Source: Pseudomonas salomonii
Lineage (GTDB): Bacteria; Pseudomonadota; Gammaproteobacteria; Pseudomonadales; Pseudomonadaceae
NCBI RefSeq assembly: GCF_900107155.1
Contig: NZ_FNOX01000003.1
Span: forward strand, 186,001-250,000
DNA: 64,000 nt
Reading direction: 5' to 3'
Positions 34,902-46,332 of this stretch are shown here, in pieces; the first letter of the stretch is position 1; every line of letters begins with the position of its first letter. A program made the translations under genes and the position numbers. The notes under the pieces are model-generated. The model did no database searches and was not told the origin of the DNA. It saw nothing but the letters and a program-made list of their open reading frames with translations.

Positions 34902-37108
34902 AATTGAGCCTCTTGGGCAACACGGATGCCGACATGGGCACACAGTGTAAGAAAGTTCGGAAAAGACGTAGCTACATTGGCGCAGTCACGGATACGAATC
35001 GGCGCCGCCGCCCGCAGGGAAGCCACACTGAACGCCATGGCAATGCGGTGATCACCATGGGATTGCACTTCGCCACCGCCCATTGGGCCACCGTCAATGA
35101 TAATCCCATCAGGTGTCGGTTCACACTTCACGCCAAGGGCCAACAGACCATCGGCCATGACCTGGATGCGGTCGGACTCCTTGACCCGCAGTTCTTCGGC
35201 GCCACGCAGCACGGTGCGCCCTTCGGCGCAGGCCGCCGCCACGAACAACACCGGGAATTCGTCGATCGCCAGCGGCACCAGGGCTTCGGGAATCTCGATG
35301 CCTTTTAATGCAGCGGCGCGCACGCGCAGGTCGGCAACCGGTTCGCCACCCACTTCACGCGGGTTTTCCAGGGTGATATCCGCGCCCATCAGGCGCAGGA
35401 TATCGATCACGCCGGTGCGGGTCGGGTTGACACCAACGTGCTCCAGCAACAACTCGGAGCCTTCGGCAATCGAAGCCGCCACCAGGAAGAACGCCGAAGA
35501 GGAAATATCCCCCGGCACTTCTATCTGTGTAGCGGTCAATGCATGGCCCGGTTCGACCGAGGCTGTAGCGCCCTCCACCGCCACCGGGTAACCAAACCCA
35601 CGCAACATCCGCTCGGTATGGTCACGGGTCGGCGCAGGCTCGGTCACCGAGGTTTTGCCCTCGGCATACAACCCGGCCAGCAACAGGCAGGACTTCACCT
35701 GCGCACTGGCCATCGGCATCGAGTAGTCCAGGCCTTTGAGCGCCTGGCCACCGCGAATCGTCAGCGGCGGATGCCCGTCCGGCCCGGTCTCGATCACCGC
35801 CCCCATTTCCCGCAGCGGCTTGGCCACGCGGCTCATTGGGCGCCTGGACAGCGACGCATCACCGGTCAACACACTGTCAAAGCGCTGCGCCGCGAGCAAC
35901 CCGGACAGCAGCCGCATCGACGTGCCGGAATTCCCCAGGTAGATCGGCCCCGGCGCCGGCTGCAAACCGTGCAAACCCACACCATGAATCGTCACGCGCC
36001 CGTGGTGCGGCCCTTCAATGACCACGCCCATGTCACGAAACGCCTGCAAGGTTGCCAAGGCATCTTCGCCTTCGAGGAAACCTTCGACTTCGGTCACGCC
36101 GTCGGCCAATGAACCCAGCATGATCGAGCGATGGGAGATCGACTTGTCGCCCGGCACGCGGATCTGCCCGCTCAAGCGGCCGCCCGGGTTGGCGAGAAAG
36201 GTCTGCTCATCGGCGTTCACAGCAGTTTCCATGTAGGCCCGGCGCGCCAGGATCTTGCTGAAATGCTCACGCGCCACCCGCGCACGGGTGAACACGCCCA
36301 ATAATTGGTGGCCATCACCCGCATCCACCGCATCGCGCAAGGCGTCGAGGTCGCTGCGGAAGGTGTCCAGGGTGCGCAACACCGCTTCGCGATTGGCGAG
36401 GAAGATGTCGTGCCACATCACCGGGTCACTGCCGGCAATCCGCGTGAAATCGCGAAAGCCGCCGGCGGCGTAACGGAAAATCTCAAGGTTTTCGTTGCGC
36501 TTGGCCAACGAATCCACCAAGCCAAAGGCCAGCAAGTGCGGCAAATGGCTGGTCGCCGCCAACACTTCGTCGTGGCGCTCAACCTGCATATGCTCGACAT
36601 CCGCGCCCAACTCGCGCCACAGCCGATCCACCACCGCCAAGGCCGCCGGATCGGTCTGCTCAAGCGGCGTCAGAATCACCTTGTGGCGACGGAACAACTG
36701 CGCATTGGATGCCTCGACACCGCTCTGCTCGGAACCGGCAATCGGGTGGCCCGGTACAAAACGCGCCGGCATGCCGCCAAACGCGAGTTTGGCGGCGCGC
36801 ACCACATTGCCTTTGGCGCTGCCGACGTCCGTAAGGATCGCCTGCCCGAGGTCCATGTCGGCCAGCAAGCCCAGCAACTTCTCCATCGCCAGGATCGGCA
36901 CGGCGAGCTGGATCACATCCGCGCCCTGGCACGCCAGCGCCAGGTCTGCCTCACAGCGGTCCACCACACCCAGCTCCACCGCCAGCTTGCGCGATTGCGG
37001 GTCCAGGTCCACACCGACCACTTCGCCGCACAACCCGCTTTCACGCAGGCCCTTGGCGAAGGAACCACCGATCAACCCCAGGCCGACCACCACCAGGCGA
37101 CCGATCAT
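34898..37108 (-). CDS. aroA: Fused prephenate dehydrogenase / EPSP synthase (TyrA-AroA)
   Basis: 736 residues from the ATG at 37108; GTG starts further upstream, close to the hisC end, are possible since no strong ribosome site is seen. Residues about 1-290 are a TyrA-type dehydrogenase ([28 protein letters not shown]), the rest EPSP synthase ([76 protein letters not shown]). The fusion joins the tyrosine branch and the shikimate step, as in P. aeruginosa PA3164. AroA motifs look like the class II subgroup. Confidence 0.94.
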   Translation of the reverse strand: MIGRLVVVGLGLIGGSFAKGLRESGLCGEVVGVDLDPQSRKLAVELGVVDRCEADLALACQGADVIQLAVPILAMEKLLGLLADMDLGQAILTDVGSAKGNVVRAAKLAFGGMPARFVPGHPIAGSEQSGVEASNAQLFRRHKVILTPLEQTDPAALAVVDRLWRELGADVEHMQVERHDEVLAATSHLPHLLAFGLVDSLAKRNENLEIFRYAAGGFRDFTRIAGSDPVMWHDIFLANREAVLRTLDTFRSDLDALRDAVDAGDGHQLLGVFTRARVAREHFSKILARRAYMETAVNADEQTFLANPGGRLSGQIRVPGDKSISHRSIMLGSLADGVTEVEGFLEGEDALATLQAFRDMGVVIEGPHHGRVTIHGVGLHGLQPAPGPIYLGNSGTSMRLLSGLLAAQRFDSVLTGDASLSRRPMSRVAKPLREMGAVIETGPDGHPPLTIRGGQALKGLDYSMPMASAQVKSCLLLAGLYAEGKTSVTEPAPTRDHTERMLRGFGYPVAVEGATASVEPGHALTATQIEVPGDISSSAFFLVAASIAEGSELLLEHVGVNPTRTGVIDILRLMGADITLENPREVGGEPVADLRVRAAALKGIEIPEALVPLAIDEFPVLFVAAACAEGRTVLRGAEELRVKESDRIQVMADGLLALGVKCEPTPDGIIIDGGPMGGGEVQSHGDHRIAMAFSVASLRAAAPIRIRDCANVATSFPNFLTLCAHVGIRVAQEAQL

Positions 37109-37136
37109 AGGCACAGCAGGTTGCAATGCAGTGACA

Positions 37137-38249
37137 TCAACCACGAGCCAGAACCTTGGCCAACGCCTCCAGGAAGCGGCTGTTTTCAGCCGGCAAGCCA
37201 ATGGTGATACGCAGGTGGTTCGGCATGCCGTAGTTGGCCACCGGGCGCACGATCACGCCCTCACGCAGCAAGCCCTGGAACACCGGCGCAGCGACTTGGC
37301 CGAGGTCCACACAAATGAAGTTGCCCTTGGAAGGGATCCAGCCCAGGCCCAGCCCACGGAAACCTTCCTGCAACTGCTGCATGCCGCTTTCGTTGATGCG
37401 ACGACCTTCTTCCAGGTACTCGGCATCCTTGACCGCCGCACAGGCCGCCGCCAACGCCAGGCTGTTGACGTTGAACGGCTGGCGCACACGGTTGAGCACA
37501 TCGGCAACCACGGCGGTGGACAAGCCGTAACCCACGCGCAGCGACGCCAGGCCGTAAGCCTTGGAGAAGGTGCGTGACACCAGCAGGTTCGGGTAAGCCG
37601 CCAGGAAATCCAGGCCATCGGGCAGGTCGCTGCCTTCGGCGTACTCGATGTAGGCCTCGTCCAGCACCACCAGCACGTGCTCGGGCACGTCCTGCAGGAA
37701 GTCGTTCAGCGCCTGGGCGTCGAACCAGGTGCCAGTCGGGTTGTTCGGGTTGGCGATAAACACCACGCGGGTTTGCGCGTCGATGGCCGCCAGCATGGCC
37801 GGCAGGTCGTGGCCCCAATCCTTGGCAGGAATGACGCGGGCATCAGCGCCCACGGCCTGGGTCACGATCGGGTAGACGGCGAACGCGTGCTCACTGAACA
37901 CCGCATTCAGGCCTGGGGCCAGGTACGCACGGCCGACCAGTTCAAGAATGTCGTTGGAACCATTGCCCAGGGTGACCTGGTTCAGTTCAACGCAGCAGTT
38001 CTCGGCCAACAGCGACTTGAGGGCGAAGCCATTGCCGTCCGGGTAGCGGGTCAGCTCAGTCAATTCTTCACGAATCGCCGCCAACACTTTTGGGCTTGGG
38101 CCCAGCGGGTTTTCGTTACTGGCCAGCTTTACGATCTTCGACGGGTCCAGGTTCAACTCACGCGCCAGCTCGTCCACAGGCTTGCCTGGAACGTAAGGCG
38201 ACAGTTGTTGCACGCCCGGCTGAGCCAGGGCGAGGAAGTTGCCACTCAT
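37137..38249 (-). CDS. hisC: Histidinol-phosphate aminotransferase (HisC2 type)
   Basis: 370 residues. Class I/II aminotransferase: LASNENPLGPSPKVL, NPNNPTGTW, LDEAYIEY, and the PLP Lys in SRTFSKAYGLASLRVGYG. In pseudomonads this second hisC copy sits between pheA and tyrA/aroA and is thought to serve aromatic amino acid transamination as well as histidine. Nine bases follow pheA. Confidence 0.93.
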   Translation of the reverse strand: MSGNFLALAQPGVQQLSPYVPGKPVDELARELNLDPSKIVKLASNENPLGPSPKVLAAIREELTELTRYPDGNGFALKSLLAENCCVELNQVTLGNGSNDILELVGRAYLAPGLNAVFSEHAFAVYPIVTQAVGADARVIPAKDWGHDLPAMLAAIDAQTRVVFIANPNNPTGTWFDAQALNDFLQDVPEHVLVVLDEAYIEYAEGSDLPDGLDFLAAYPNLLVSRTFSKAYGLASLRVGYGLSTAVVADVLNRVRQPFNVNSLALAAACAAVKDAEYLEEGRRINESGMQQLQEGFRGLGLGWIPSKGNFICVDLGQVAAPVFQGLLREGVIVRPVANYGMPNHLRITIGLPAENSRFLEALAKVLARG

Positions 38250-38258
38250 GTTAAAGCC

Positions 38259-39353
38259 TCACAAAACCGCTTTCGGGTAAGAGCCCAGCACCTTGAGTGC
38301 CACGGCTTCCTGACTGATTTTCTCCAGCACACCTTTAACCAGCGGGTCGCGGTGGTGGCCGATGAAGTCGATAAAGAACACATACGTCCATTTACCGCTG
38401 CGCGAAGGGCGAGTTTCGATGCGCGTCAGGTCAATCCCGTTATCGTGGAACGGCACCAGCAACTCATGGAGCGCGCCGGGCTTGTTGCTCATGGAGACGA
38501 TGATCGAGGTCTTGTCGTCGCCGGTGGGCGGCACTTCCTGGCTGCCGATCATCAAAAAGCGCGTAGAGTTATCCGGGCGGTCTTCGATTTTTTCGGCCAG
38601 GCGCGTCAGGCCGTACAGCCCCGCAGCCATGTCACCAGCGATAGCCGCCGAGTTCCACTCACCCTTGACCCGCTTGGCTGCTTCGGCGTTGCTGGACACC
38701 GCCACGCGCTCGACATTCGGGTAATGCGCGTCCAGCCACTTGCGGCACTGGGCCAGGGATTGGGCGTGGGAGTAGATGCGGCTGATGCTGTCGGTCTTGG
38801 TGCTCTCGCCCACCAGCAGATGGTGGTGAATGCGCAGTTCGACTTCGCCGCAGATCACCATGTCGTGCTCAAGGAAGCTGTCCAGCGTGTGGTTGACCGC
38901 GCCTTCGGTGGAGTTTTCCACCGGCACCACGCCAAAGTTCACCGCACCGGCCGCCACTTCGCGGAACACTTCGTCGATGGCCGCCATCGGCTTGCTGATC
39001 ACCGCGTGACCGAAATGCTTCATGGCCGCGGCTTGGGTGAAGGTGCCTTCCGGGCCGAGGTACGCCACTTTCAGCGGCTGCTCCAGCGCCAGGCACGACG
39101 ACATGATTTCACGAAACAACCGCGCCATCTCTTCGTTGCCCAACGGGCCCTTGTTGCGTTCCATCACGCGCTTGAGCACCTGGGCTTCGCGCTCAGGCCG
39201 GTAGAACACCGGCACTTCGCCTTCAGCCAGGGACGCCATCTTCACGCGGGCGACTTCCTGGGCGCAGCGCGCACGCTCACTGATCAGCTCCAGGACTTTC
39301 TCGTCCAGGCTATCGATGCGTACACGCAGGGCCTTGAGTTCTTGCTCAGACAT
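38259..39353 (-). CDS. pheA: Chorismate mutase / prephenate dehydratase (P-protein)
   Basis: 364 residues. N-terminal AroQ chorismate mutase (RVRIDSLDEKVLELISER), prephenate dehydratase domain (YLGPEGTFTQAAAMKHFG, NSTEGAVNHTLDSFLE, STRFLMIG), and C-terminal ACT domain (SNKPGALHELLVPF, ESRPSR-like TRIETRPSRSGKW) for phenylalanine feedback. Its start overlaps the serC stop (TAATG). Confidence 0.96.
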   Translation of the reverse strand: MSEQELKALRVRIDSLDEKVLELISERARCAQEVARVKMASLAEGEVPVFYRPEREAQVLKRVMERNKGPLGNEEMARLFREIMSSCLALEQPLKVAYLGPEGTFTQAAAMKHFGHAVISKPMAAIDEVFREVAAGAVNFGVVPVENSTEGAVNHTLDSFLEHDMVICGEVELRIHHHLLVGESTKTDSISRIYSHAQSLAQCRKWLDAHYPNVERVAVSSNAEAAKRVKGEWNSAAIAGDMAAGLYGLTRLAEKIEDRPDNSTRFLMIGSQEVPPTGDDKTSIIVSMSNKPGALHELLVPFHDNGIDLTRIETRPSRSGKWTYVFFIDFIGHHRDPLVKGVLEKISQEAVALKVLGSYPKAVL

Positions 39354-40438
39354 TAGCCGTGTTCCTTTTCGAACTCTGCCATGTAGGCAACCAGCGCGTT
39401 GATCGCGTGGATGTCGACAGCGTTGTAGATGGAGGCGCGCATGCCACCGACCGAACGGTGGCCCTTGAGGTTCAGCAGGCCACGTGCGTCGGCACCGGCC
39501 AGGAATGGCTTGTCCAGGCGGTCATCGGCCAGGCGGAACGGTACGTTCATCCACGAGCGGTCGGTGAGGTTGATCGGGTTGCTGTACAGGCCGCTGGCGT
39601 CAATGAAGTCGTACAGGGTGCGCTTCTTCTCTTCGTTCAGCTTGCCCATGGCGGCGACACCGCCCTGCTCTTTGAGCCACTCGAACACCAGGCCGGAAAG
39701 GTACCAGGCGAACGCCGGCGGGGTGTTGTACATCGAGCCATTATCGGCCGCGACCTTGTAGTTGAGCATGGTCGGGCACAGCGAACGCGCGCGGCCCAGC
39801 AGGTCTTCACGGATGATGTTGACCAGGATGCCGCTCGGGCCGATGTTCTTCTGCGCACCGGCGTAGATCATGCCGTACTTGGACACATCGATCGGGCGCG
39901 ACAGGATGTCCGAAGACATGTCGCACACCAACGGCACGTCACCCACTTGCGGCACCCAGTCAAACTCCAGGCCGCCGATGGTTTCGTTGGCAACGTAGTG
40001 CACGTAGGCCGCGTCTTTGGACAGCTTCCACTCGTTCTGACCGGGAATGGCAAAGTAGTCGTAAGGCTTGGCGGTGCCTGCCACGTTGACGTGACCGTAG
40101 CGCGAGGCCTCTTCAATCGCCTTCTGGCCCCAGATGCCGGTGTCGATATAGTCGGCAGTGCCGTCTTCGGGCAACAGGTTCAGCGGAATCTGCGCGAACT
40201 GCTGGCTCGCGCCACCTTGCAGGAACAGCACTTTGTAGTTGGATGGGATGCCCAGCAAGTCGCGCAGATCCTGCTCGGCCTTGGTGGCGATGGACACGAA
40301 CTCATCGCTGCGATGGCTCATTTCCATCACGGAGAGGCCTTTTCCATGCCAGTCGAGGAGTTCACCCTGCGCACGCTGCAGGACTGCTTCAGGAAGCGCC
40401 GCGGGACCGGCACAGAAGTTATAGGCTCTCTTGCTCAC
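39353..40438 (-). CDS. serC: Phosphoserine aminotransferase
   Basis: 361 residues from the GTG at 40438 (family standard length; an in-frame extension upstream reads through a REPIN and is not real). Starts VSKRAYNFCAGPAALPEAVL; other motifs include SHRSDEF, LQGGASQQFAQIPLNLL, YAGAQKNIGPSG with the PLP Lys, and GLLNLKGHRSVGGMRASIYN at the end. Converts 3-phosphohydroxypyruvate to phosphoserine for serine and, via PdxB, pyridoxine. First gene of the serC-pheA-hisC-tyrA/aroA-cmk run. Confidence 0.96.
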   Translation of the reverse strand: MSKRAYNFCAGPAALPEAVLQRAQGELLDWHGKGLSVMEMSHRSDEFVSIATKAEQDLRDLLGIPSNYKVLFLQGGASQQFAQIPLNLLPEDGTADYIDTGIWGQKAIEEASRYGHVNVAGTAKPYDYFAIPGQNEWKLSKDAAYVHYVANETIGGLEFDWVPQVGDVPLVCDMSSDILSRPIDVSKYGMIYAGAQKNIGPSGILVNIIREDLLGRARSLCPTMLNYKVAADNGSMYNTPPAFAWYLSGLVFEWLKEQGGVAAMGKLNEEKKRTLYDFIDASGLYSNPINLTDRSWMNVPFRLADDRLDKPFLAGADARGLLNLKGHRSVGGMRASIYNAVDIHAINALVAYMAEFEKEHG

Positions 40439-40500
40439 ATCCAATCTCACTCTGATCTGGTGGTAGTCACGCAAACATATCAGCCGACACCCGATCCCAT

Positions 40501-40588
40501 GTGGGAGCGGGCTTGCTCGCGAAAGCGATCCAACAGGCGACATCTCGGGTGAATGTCAGTCCGCTTTCGCGAGCAAGCCCGCTCCCAC
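40501..40588. repeat. REPIN between gyrA and serC
   Basis: Arms GTGGGAGCGGGCTTGCTCGC (from 40501) and reverse complement ending at 40588, followed by GAAAGCG/CGCTTTC inside the arms. Located between gyrA's terminator and the serC start, where it could sit in the serC leader or upstream of its promoter. Confidence 0.95.
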
Positions 40589-40621
40589 ACTAGATCTCCA
40601 TGGCTGTCGATATTTCCATAC

Positions 40622-40658
40622 GGACAAACAACAAGGGGGCGAATCTTCATCCGCCCCC
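40622..40658 (-). terminator. Rho-independent terminator of gyrA
   Basis: On the minus strand GGGGGCG (40658-40652) pairs with CGCCCCC (40641-40635) around a 10-base loop, followed by TTGTTGTTTG. It starts 11 bases after the gyrA stop. Confidence 0.9.
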
Positions 40659-40669
40659 TGTGTGTCCGC

Positions 40670-43333
40670 TTATTCCTGCGGTTCTTCTTCGTCTGCGGCT
40701 GCATCAAGGGTTGGCTCGTCGACGCTGTCATCGCCGGTTGCGATCACCTCGCCATCGAATACCGCACCGTCTTCGCCTTCCAGCTCTTCGCCTTCGACTT
40801 CCGATGGTTCCTGAACGCGCTCCAGGCCTACCAGCGTTTCGTCGCTGGCCAGCTTGATCAGCGTAACACCCTGGGTGTTACGGCCCAGGCTCGAGACTTC
40901 GGCCACACGGGTACGCACCAGGGTGCCCTGGTCGGAAATCAGCATGATTTCCTCGCCATCGAGCACCTGCACCGCGCCGACCAGACGGCCGTTGCGGTCG
41001 TTGCTGACCATGGCGATCACGCCCTGGCCGCCACGCTTGTATTCCGGGAACTCGCTGATGGCGGTGCGCTTGCCATAACCACGCGCCGAAGCGGTGAGGA
41101 TCTGGCTGCCTTCTTCCGGGATCAGCATCGAAATCAGCTTCTGCCCTTCCGGCAGACGCATGCCGCGCACACCGCGGGCGGTACGGCCCATGGCGCGAAC
41201 GTCGGATTCCTTGAAGCGTGTCACTTTGCCGCCGTCGGAGAACAGCATGACTTCACGCTCGCCGTCAGTGATGGCAGCGGAGATCAGCACGTCGCCTTCG
41301 TCCAGCTCCAGGGCGATCAGGCCCACGCTGCGCTGGCGGCTGAAGGATTCCAGCGGGGTCTTCTTCACGGTGCCTTTGGCGGTGGCCATGAAGATGAAGT
41401 GACCTTCGGTGTATTCCTCGACCGGCAGCATGGTGGTGATGTATTCATCACTGTCCAGCGGCAGCAGGTTAACCAGCGGACGACCACGGGCAGCGCGGGA
41501 GGCTTCCGGAATTTCGTAGGTTTTGAGCCAGTACACCTTGCCTTTGCTGGAGAACAGCAGCAGCGTGGTGTGGCTGTTGGCAACCAGCAGGTGAGCGATG
41601 TAGTCCTCATCCTTAACGCCGGTAGCCGATTTGCCTTTACCGCCACGACGCTGAGCCTGGTACGCAGCCAACGGCTGGGTCTTGGCGTAGCCACCGTGGG
41701 AGATGGTCACCACACGCTCTTCTTCCGGGATCATGTCACCCAGGGTCAGGTCGAGGCGCGCATCGAGGATTTCGGTGCGGCGCACGTCGCCGTATTCGGC
41801 GCGGATTACTTCCAGCTCTTCGCGGATCACTTCCATCAGGCGCACGGCGCTGTTGAGGATGCGGATCAGCTCGCCGATCTGGTTGAGAATCTCCTGGTAC
41901 TCGGCCAAAAGTTTCTCGTGTTCCAGGCCGGTCAGGCGGTGCAAACGCAGTTCCAGGATGGCCTGGGCCTGTTCCGGCGACAGGAAGTACTTGCCGTCGC
42001 GCAGGCCGTATTGCGGGTCCAGGGTTTCCGGACGGCACGAATCGGCACCAGCACGTTCAACCATCGCCACAACGGCGCTGGATTCCCACGGCATCTTGAT
42101 CAGGGCTTCCTTGGCTTCCGACGGCGTCGGCGAAGCCTTGATCAGCGCGATCACCGGGTCGATGTTCGACAGCGCTACCGCCTGGCCTTCCAGGATGTGG
42201 CCGCGCTCGCGGGCCTTGCGCAGTTCGAACACGGTGCGGCGGGTGACCACTTCGCGGCGGTGACGCACGAAGGCTTCGAGCAGGTCCTTGAGGTTCAGGA
42301 TGCGCGGGCGGCCGTCGATCAAAGCCACTACGTTGATACCAAACACGCTTTGCAGCTGGGTCTGGGCGTAGAGGTTGTTGAGGATCACCTCAGGCACTTC
42401 GCCACGACGCAGCTCGATCACCACGCGCATACCGTCTTTGTCGGACTCGTCGCGCAGTTCGGTGATGCCTTCGAGCTTCTTCTCTTTAACCAGCTCGGCG
42501 ATCTTCTCGATCAGACGCGCCTTGTTCAACTGGTAAGGCAGTTCGGTGATAACGATCTGCTGGCGGCCACCGACCTTGTCGATGTCTTCGATCATCGAGC
42601 GGGCGCGCATATAAATGCGGCCACGGCCGGTGCGATAGGCTTCGATGATGCCGGCACGACCGTTGATGATCGCGGCGGTCGGGAAGTCCGGACCAGGGAT
42701 GTATTGCATCAGCTCATCGACGGTCAGCTCAGGGTTGTCGATGAGGGCCAGGCAACCGTCGATGACTTCACCGAGGTTGTGCGGCGGAATGTTGGTGGCC
42801 ATGCCCACGGCGATACCGCTGGAGCCGTTGACCAGCAGGTTGGGAATACGGGTTGGCATGACGGCCGGGATCATTTCGGTGCCGTCGTAGTTCGGCACCC
42901 AGTCCACGGTTTCTTTGTGCAGGTCGGCCAGCAGCTCGTGCGCCAGCTTGGTCATGCGCACTTCGGTGTATCGCATGGCCGCAGCGTTGTCGCCGTCGAC
43001 CGAACCGAAGTTGCCCTGGCCGTCTACCAGCAGGTAGCGCAGGGAAAACGGCTGGGCCATCCGAACGATGGTGTCGTACACCGCAGTGTCGCCGTGAGGG
43101 TGATACTTACCGATCACGTCACCGACAACACGGGCAGATTTCTTGTACGGCTTGTTCCAGTCGTTACCCAGCTCGCTCATCGCGAACAGCACACGCCGGT
43201 GCACGGGCTTCAAGCCATCGCGCGCATCAGGCAGTGCCCGCCCGACAATTACGCTCATCGCGTAGTCGAGGTAGGACTGTTTCAGCTCGTCTTCGATATT
43301 GACCGGGAGGATTTCTTTGGCCAGTTCGCCCAT
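40670..43333 (-). CDS. gyrA: DNA gyrase subunit A
   Basis: 887 residues. Catalytic Tyr122 (AMRYTEVRM), quinolone-determining region [10 protein letters not shown] with wild-type Thr83 and Asp87, GyrA box QRRGGKG, and six C-terminal beta-pinwheel repeats. The extreme C-terminus is acidic ([18 protein letters not shown]). With GyrB it introduces negative supercoils. The sequence predicts no first-step fluoroquinolone resistance. Confidence 0.98.
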   Translation of the reverse strand: MGELAKEILPVNIEDELKQSYLDYAMSVIVGRALPDARDGLKPVHRRVLFAMSELGNDWNKPYKKSARVVGDVIGKYHPHGDTAVYDTIVRMAQPFSLRYLLVDGQGNFGSVDGDNAAAMRYTEVRMTKLAHELLADLHKETVDWVPNYDGTEMIPAVMPTRIPNLLVNGSSGIAVGMATNIPPHNLGEVIDGCLALIDNPELTVDELMQYIPGPDFPTAAIINGRAGIIEAYRTGRGRIYMRARSMIEDIDKVGGRQQIVITELPYQLNKARLIEKIAELVKEKKLEGITELRDESDKDGMRVVIELRRGEVPEVILNNLYAQTQLQSVFGINVVALIDGRPRILNLKDLLEAFVRHRREVVTRRTVFELRKARERGHILEGQAVALSNIDPVIALIKASPTPSEAKEALIKMPWESSAVVAMVERAGADSCRPETLDPQYGLRDGKYFLSPEQAQAILELRLHRLTGLEHEKLLAEYQEILNQIGELIRILNSAVRLMEVIREELEVIRAEYGDVRRTEILDARLDLTLGDMIPEEERVVTISHGGYAKTQPLAAYQAQRRGGKGKSATGVKDEDYIAHLLVANSHTTLLLFSSKGKVYWLKTYEIPEASRAARGRPLVNLLPLDSDEYITTMLPVEEYTEGHFIFMATAKGTVKKTPLESFSRQRSVGLIALELDEGDVLISAAITDGEREVMLFSDGGKVTRFKESDVRAMGRTARGVRGMRLPEGQKLISMLIPEEGSQILTASARGYGKRTAISEFPEYKRGGQGVIAMVSNDRNGRLVGAVQVLDGEEIMLISDQGTLVRTRVAEVSSLGRNTQGVTLIKLASDETLVGLERVQEPSEVEGEELEGEDGAVFDGEVIATGDDSVDEPTLDAAADEEEPQE

Positions 43334-43757
43334 GAGAAGCCTGATTCCTTTTTCGGGTGAAACCTCGTCACATCCATATGGGACGAACGAAGCTCGCCGT
43401 TGCTGGCAGAGTGCCTGACAACGACTTACGACAAATCAACGAGTTATGACACGGATCTGCGCGTTATGGGCAACCCCTCGGGGCGGCCCTGGAAACCGCC
43501 GGATGTTATCACAATCGCCGCCACGCACCTATCCCCCTGATGCGCATGGAGGCTAGTAATTTGACGGATGACAGGCTTGAGGGGGACGAGAGAGGCTCAG
43601 AAGTGCGTTGATGCTATTTTCAAGGTACAGATCCAAGGATTTTATTGACTTTGAAGGCCCATTCGCGAGCAAGCCCGCTCCCACACTTGAATGCGTTCAC
43701 AATTCAAGTGTGGGAGCGGGCTTGCTCGCGAATGCAATCTTGCAAGCGCCACCGTCC
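43334..43757. other. Intergenic region gyrA - mtnA
   Basis: 424 bases without a credible gene. Holds the gyrA leader and promoter (near 43334-43560) and a REPIN at 43661-43733 before the mtnA 3' end. I see no further clear signal. Confidence 0.6.
43661..43733. repeat. REPIN downstream of mtnA
   Basis: ATTCGCGAGCAAGCCCGCTC (from 43661) with the reverse complement ending at 43733; the short inner part also pairs (CACACTTGAA/TTCAAGTGTG), giving a long near-continuous hairpin. Confidence 0.95.
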
Positions 43758-44828
43758 TCAATGCAGGCGTTTACGACACATCAACTTGGCCAGCTTGGCG
43801 GTATCAGGCCGTTCGACGATGCCTTTTTCGGTCACGATCACATCAATCAGGTCCGCCGGCGTCACATCGAACACCGGATTAAACGCCGCAACCTCCAACC
43901 GCTGACCGTTAACCGCCAGCAACTCCGCCGCATCACGCTCTTCCAGGCTGACATCATCACCGGTGGCCATCATCAAATCGAGGGTCGAACTGGGCGCCAC
44001 CACCATAAAACGCACGCCGTGGTGCATGGCACACACCGCCAACTGATAAGTGCCGATCGGGCCGATCACGTCACCATTGGCCGCAATGCAGTCGGCGCCG
44101 ACCACGACCCAGGTCACGCCTTTGGTCTTGAGGATATGCGCACCGGCCGAGTCGGCATTCACCGTGGCCGGAATACCCTCGCCCGCCAACTCCCAGGCCG
44201 TCAGCCGCGAACCTTGCAGCCACGGGCGGGTTTCATTGACGTAGACATGCTCGACCAAACCCTCCAGGAACGCGGCGCGGATCACCCCAAGGGCGGTGCC
44301 CACACCGCCGGTGGCCAGAGCGCCCGCATTGCCATGGGTAAGGATCGCCTGGGCGTTGCCCTGATGCTTGCGAATGCGCTCCAGGCCCAACTGGGCCATG
44401 ACCAGGTTGGCTTCGCGGTCGCTTTCGTGGATCGCAATGGCTTCGGCTTCCAGCACCGCCAAGGGGTCTGCGTGCTTTTTGACCCGATCCAGGCGGTCAC
44501 GCATGCGCTTCAAGGCCCAGAACAGGTTCGCGGCGGTCGGACGGCTATCGGCCAGCAGCGCGTAGTCTTCTTCCCACGCTGCCTGCCAGTCACCGCCCTC
44601 GGCGATCCGCTCGCGGGCGGCCAGCACCAGGCCGTAGGCGGCACTGATGCCGATGGCCGGCGCGCCGCGCACCGTCATGTTGCGGATGGCCTGGGCGACT
44701 TCAGCCACCGTGGTGCAGGCCACCCAGGTTTCCCGCGAGGGCAAGGCACGCTGATCGAGCAGGTGCAGTGCGCCATCACGCCAATCGATGGCCTTCACTT
44801 TCTCTGCAGCTAACAGTCGGTCGCGCAT
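43758..44828 (-). CDS. mtnA: Methylthioribose-1-phosphate isomerase
   Basis: 356 residues starting [16 protein letters not shown]. Family motifs: [75 protein letters not shown] with the catalytic Cys/Asp region, and [10 protein letters not shown]. Converts methylthioribose-1-phosphate to methylthioribulose-1-phosphate in methionine salvage. It is divergent from the MTA deaminase gene, which acts earlier in the same route. Confidence 0.95.
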   Translation of the reverse strand: MRDRLLAAEKVKAIDWRDGALHLLDQRALPSRETWVACTTVAEVAQAIRNMTVRGAPAIGISAAYGLVLAARERIAEGGDWQAAWEEDYALLADSRPTAANLFWALKRMRDRLDRVKKHADPLAVLEAEAIAIHESDREANLVMAQLGLERIRKHQGNAQAILTHGNAGALATGGVGTALGVIRAAFLEGLVEHVYVNETRPWLQGSRLTAWELAGEGIPATVNADSAGAHILKTKGVTWVVVGADCIAANGDVIGPIGTYQLAVCAMHHGVRFMVVAPSSTLDLMMATGDDVSLEERDAAELLAVNGQRLEVAAFNPVFDVTPADLIDVIVTEKGIVERPDTAKLAKLMCRKRLH

Positions 44829-44937
44829 CCCTTACCCCGCACTCATGAACAAAAGCCGCCGATTATAGCGATCCGCCAGCCAAGACGCTCGGGTATACTT
44901 CGCCCTTCTTTTATAGCTGCCTGGGAAGAAGCCTGCG

Positions 44938-46269
44938 ATGACATCCACTGCCGCCCCGCTCGACTTATTGCTGCTGCCAACCTGGCTGGTACCTGTCGAA
45001 CCCGCTGGCGTGGTGCTCAAGGAGCACGGTCTGGGCATCCGTGACGGGCGCATTGCGTTTATCGGGCCACGGGCGGCGGCCTTGAAGCTGGCGGCCAGCG
45101 AGGTTCGCGAGCTGCCGGGCATGCTGCTCAGCCCGGGCTTGATCAACGCCCATGGCCATGCGGCGATGAGCCTGTTTCGCGGCCTGGCCGACGACCTGCC
45201 GCTGATGACCTGGCTGGAAAAACACATCTGGCCCGCCGAAGCCAAATGGGTCGATGAAGCCTTCGTGCGCGACGGCACCGACCTGGCCATCGCCGAACAG
45301 CTCAAGGGCGGCATCACCTGCTTCTCGGACATGTACTTCTACCCCAAGGTCGCCAGCGACTGCGTACACAACAGCGGCATGCGCGCGCAGATCGCGCTGC
45401 CGATCCTCGACTTCCCGATTCCCGGCGCCGGCAGCGCCGATGAGGCGATTCGCCAAGGCGTGGAGCTGTTCGGCGACCTCAAGCACCACCCGCGCATCAA
45501 GATCACCTTCGGCCCCCACGCGCCCTACACCGTGAGCGACGACAACCTGGAAAAGATCCGGGTGATCGCCGAAGAGCTGGACGCCGCCATCCATATGCAT
45601 GTGCACGAAACCGCCTTCGAGGTGCAACAAGCCGTGGACAAGACCGGCGAACGCCCGCTGGCGCGCCTGGGCCGTCTGGGTCTGCTCGGCCCACGCTTCC
45701 AGGCCGTTCATATGACCCAAATCAGCGAGGATGACCTGGCTTTGCTGGTAGAAAGCAACACCAGCGTCATCCATTGCCCGGAATCGAACCTCAAACTGGC
45801 CAGCGGCTTTTGCCCGGTGGAGCGTCTGTGGCAGGCTGGTGTGAACGTGGCCATCGGCACCGACGGCGCGGCCAGCAACAATGACCTCGACCTGCTGGGC
45901 GAAACCCGCACGGCGGCGATGCTGGCCAAGGCCGTCGCCGGCTCGGCCACCGCCCTGGACGCCCATCGCGCCCTGCGCATGGCTACGCTCAATGGGGCAC
46001 GTGCCATGGGCCTGGACAGCGAGATTGGCTCGCTGGAAGTCGGCAAGGTGGCGGATATCGTCGCCTTTGATCTGTCGGGGCTGGCGCAACAACCGATCTT
46101 TGACCCGGTCTCAACGCTTATATATGCCACGGGGCGCGAGTGCGTGAAACACCTTTGGGTCGCCGGCAAGCAGTTGCTCGACGACCGGCGATTGACCCGC
46201 ATGGATGAACAACAGTTGACCGCCACGGCCATCGCCTGGGGCCAACGGATCAGCGGGCACAGCGAATAA
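44938..46269 (+). CDS. mtaD: Methylthioadenosine/S-adenosylhomocysteine deaminase (TRZ/ATZ family)
   Basis: 443 residues from the ATG at 44938 (GGGAAGAAG upstream). Amidohydrolase fold with metal ligands in [25 protein letters not shown], and [13 protein letters not shown], the last carrying the conserved Asp. The P. aeruginosa ortholog PA3170 was described as an MTA deaminase giving methylthioinosine, which feeds MtnA after phosphorolysis. Divergent from mtnA, sharing a 109-base promoter region; followed by ubiG on the same strand. Confidence 0.85.
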   Translation: MTSTAAPLDLLLLPTWLVPVEPAGVVLKEHGLGIRDGRIAFIGPRAAALKLAASEVRELPGMLLSPGLINAHGHAAMSLFRGLADDLPLMTWLEKHIWPAEAKWVDEAFVRDGTDLAIAEQLKGGITCFSDMYFYPKVASDCVHNSGMRAQIALPILDFPIPGAGSADEAIRQGVELFGDLKHHPRIKITFGPHAPYTVSDDNLEKIRVIAEELDAAIHMHVHETAFEVQQAVDKTGERPLARLGRLGLLGPRFQAVHMTQISEDDLALLVESNTSVIHCPESNLKLASGFCPVERLWQAGVNVAIGTDGAASNNDLDLLGETRTAAMLAKAVAGSATALDAHRALRMATLNGARAMGLDSEIGSLEVGKVADIVAFDLSGLAQQPIFDPVSTLIYATGRECVKHLWVAGKQLLDDRRLTRMDEQQLTATAIAWGQRISGHSE

Positions 46270-46332
46270 CGAAGGTCTTGAACCCAGCGTTCAGGGCTGA
46301 ATAACCGATTTATCAGATTTAGAGGATTCACC

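Noticed and set aside
40439..40543. N-terminal extension of serC upstream of 40438
   Set aside because: Reads through a REPIN arm; the GTG at 40438 gives the standard 361-residue protein.
43060..43110. Possible fluoroquinolone-resistance change in gyrA
   Set aside because: Thr83 and Asp87 are both wild type in the translated sequence.
40553..43360. 935-residue open frame on the plus strand, antisense to gyrA
   Set aside because: Mirror of gyrA codon bias in GC-rich DNA; its product is His/Gln-rich and low in hydrophobic structure, and gyrA motifs are unmistakable on the other strand.
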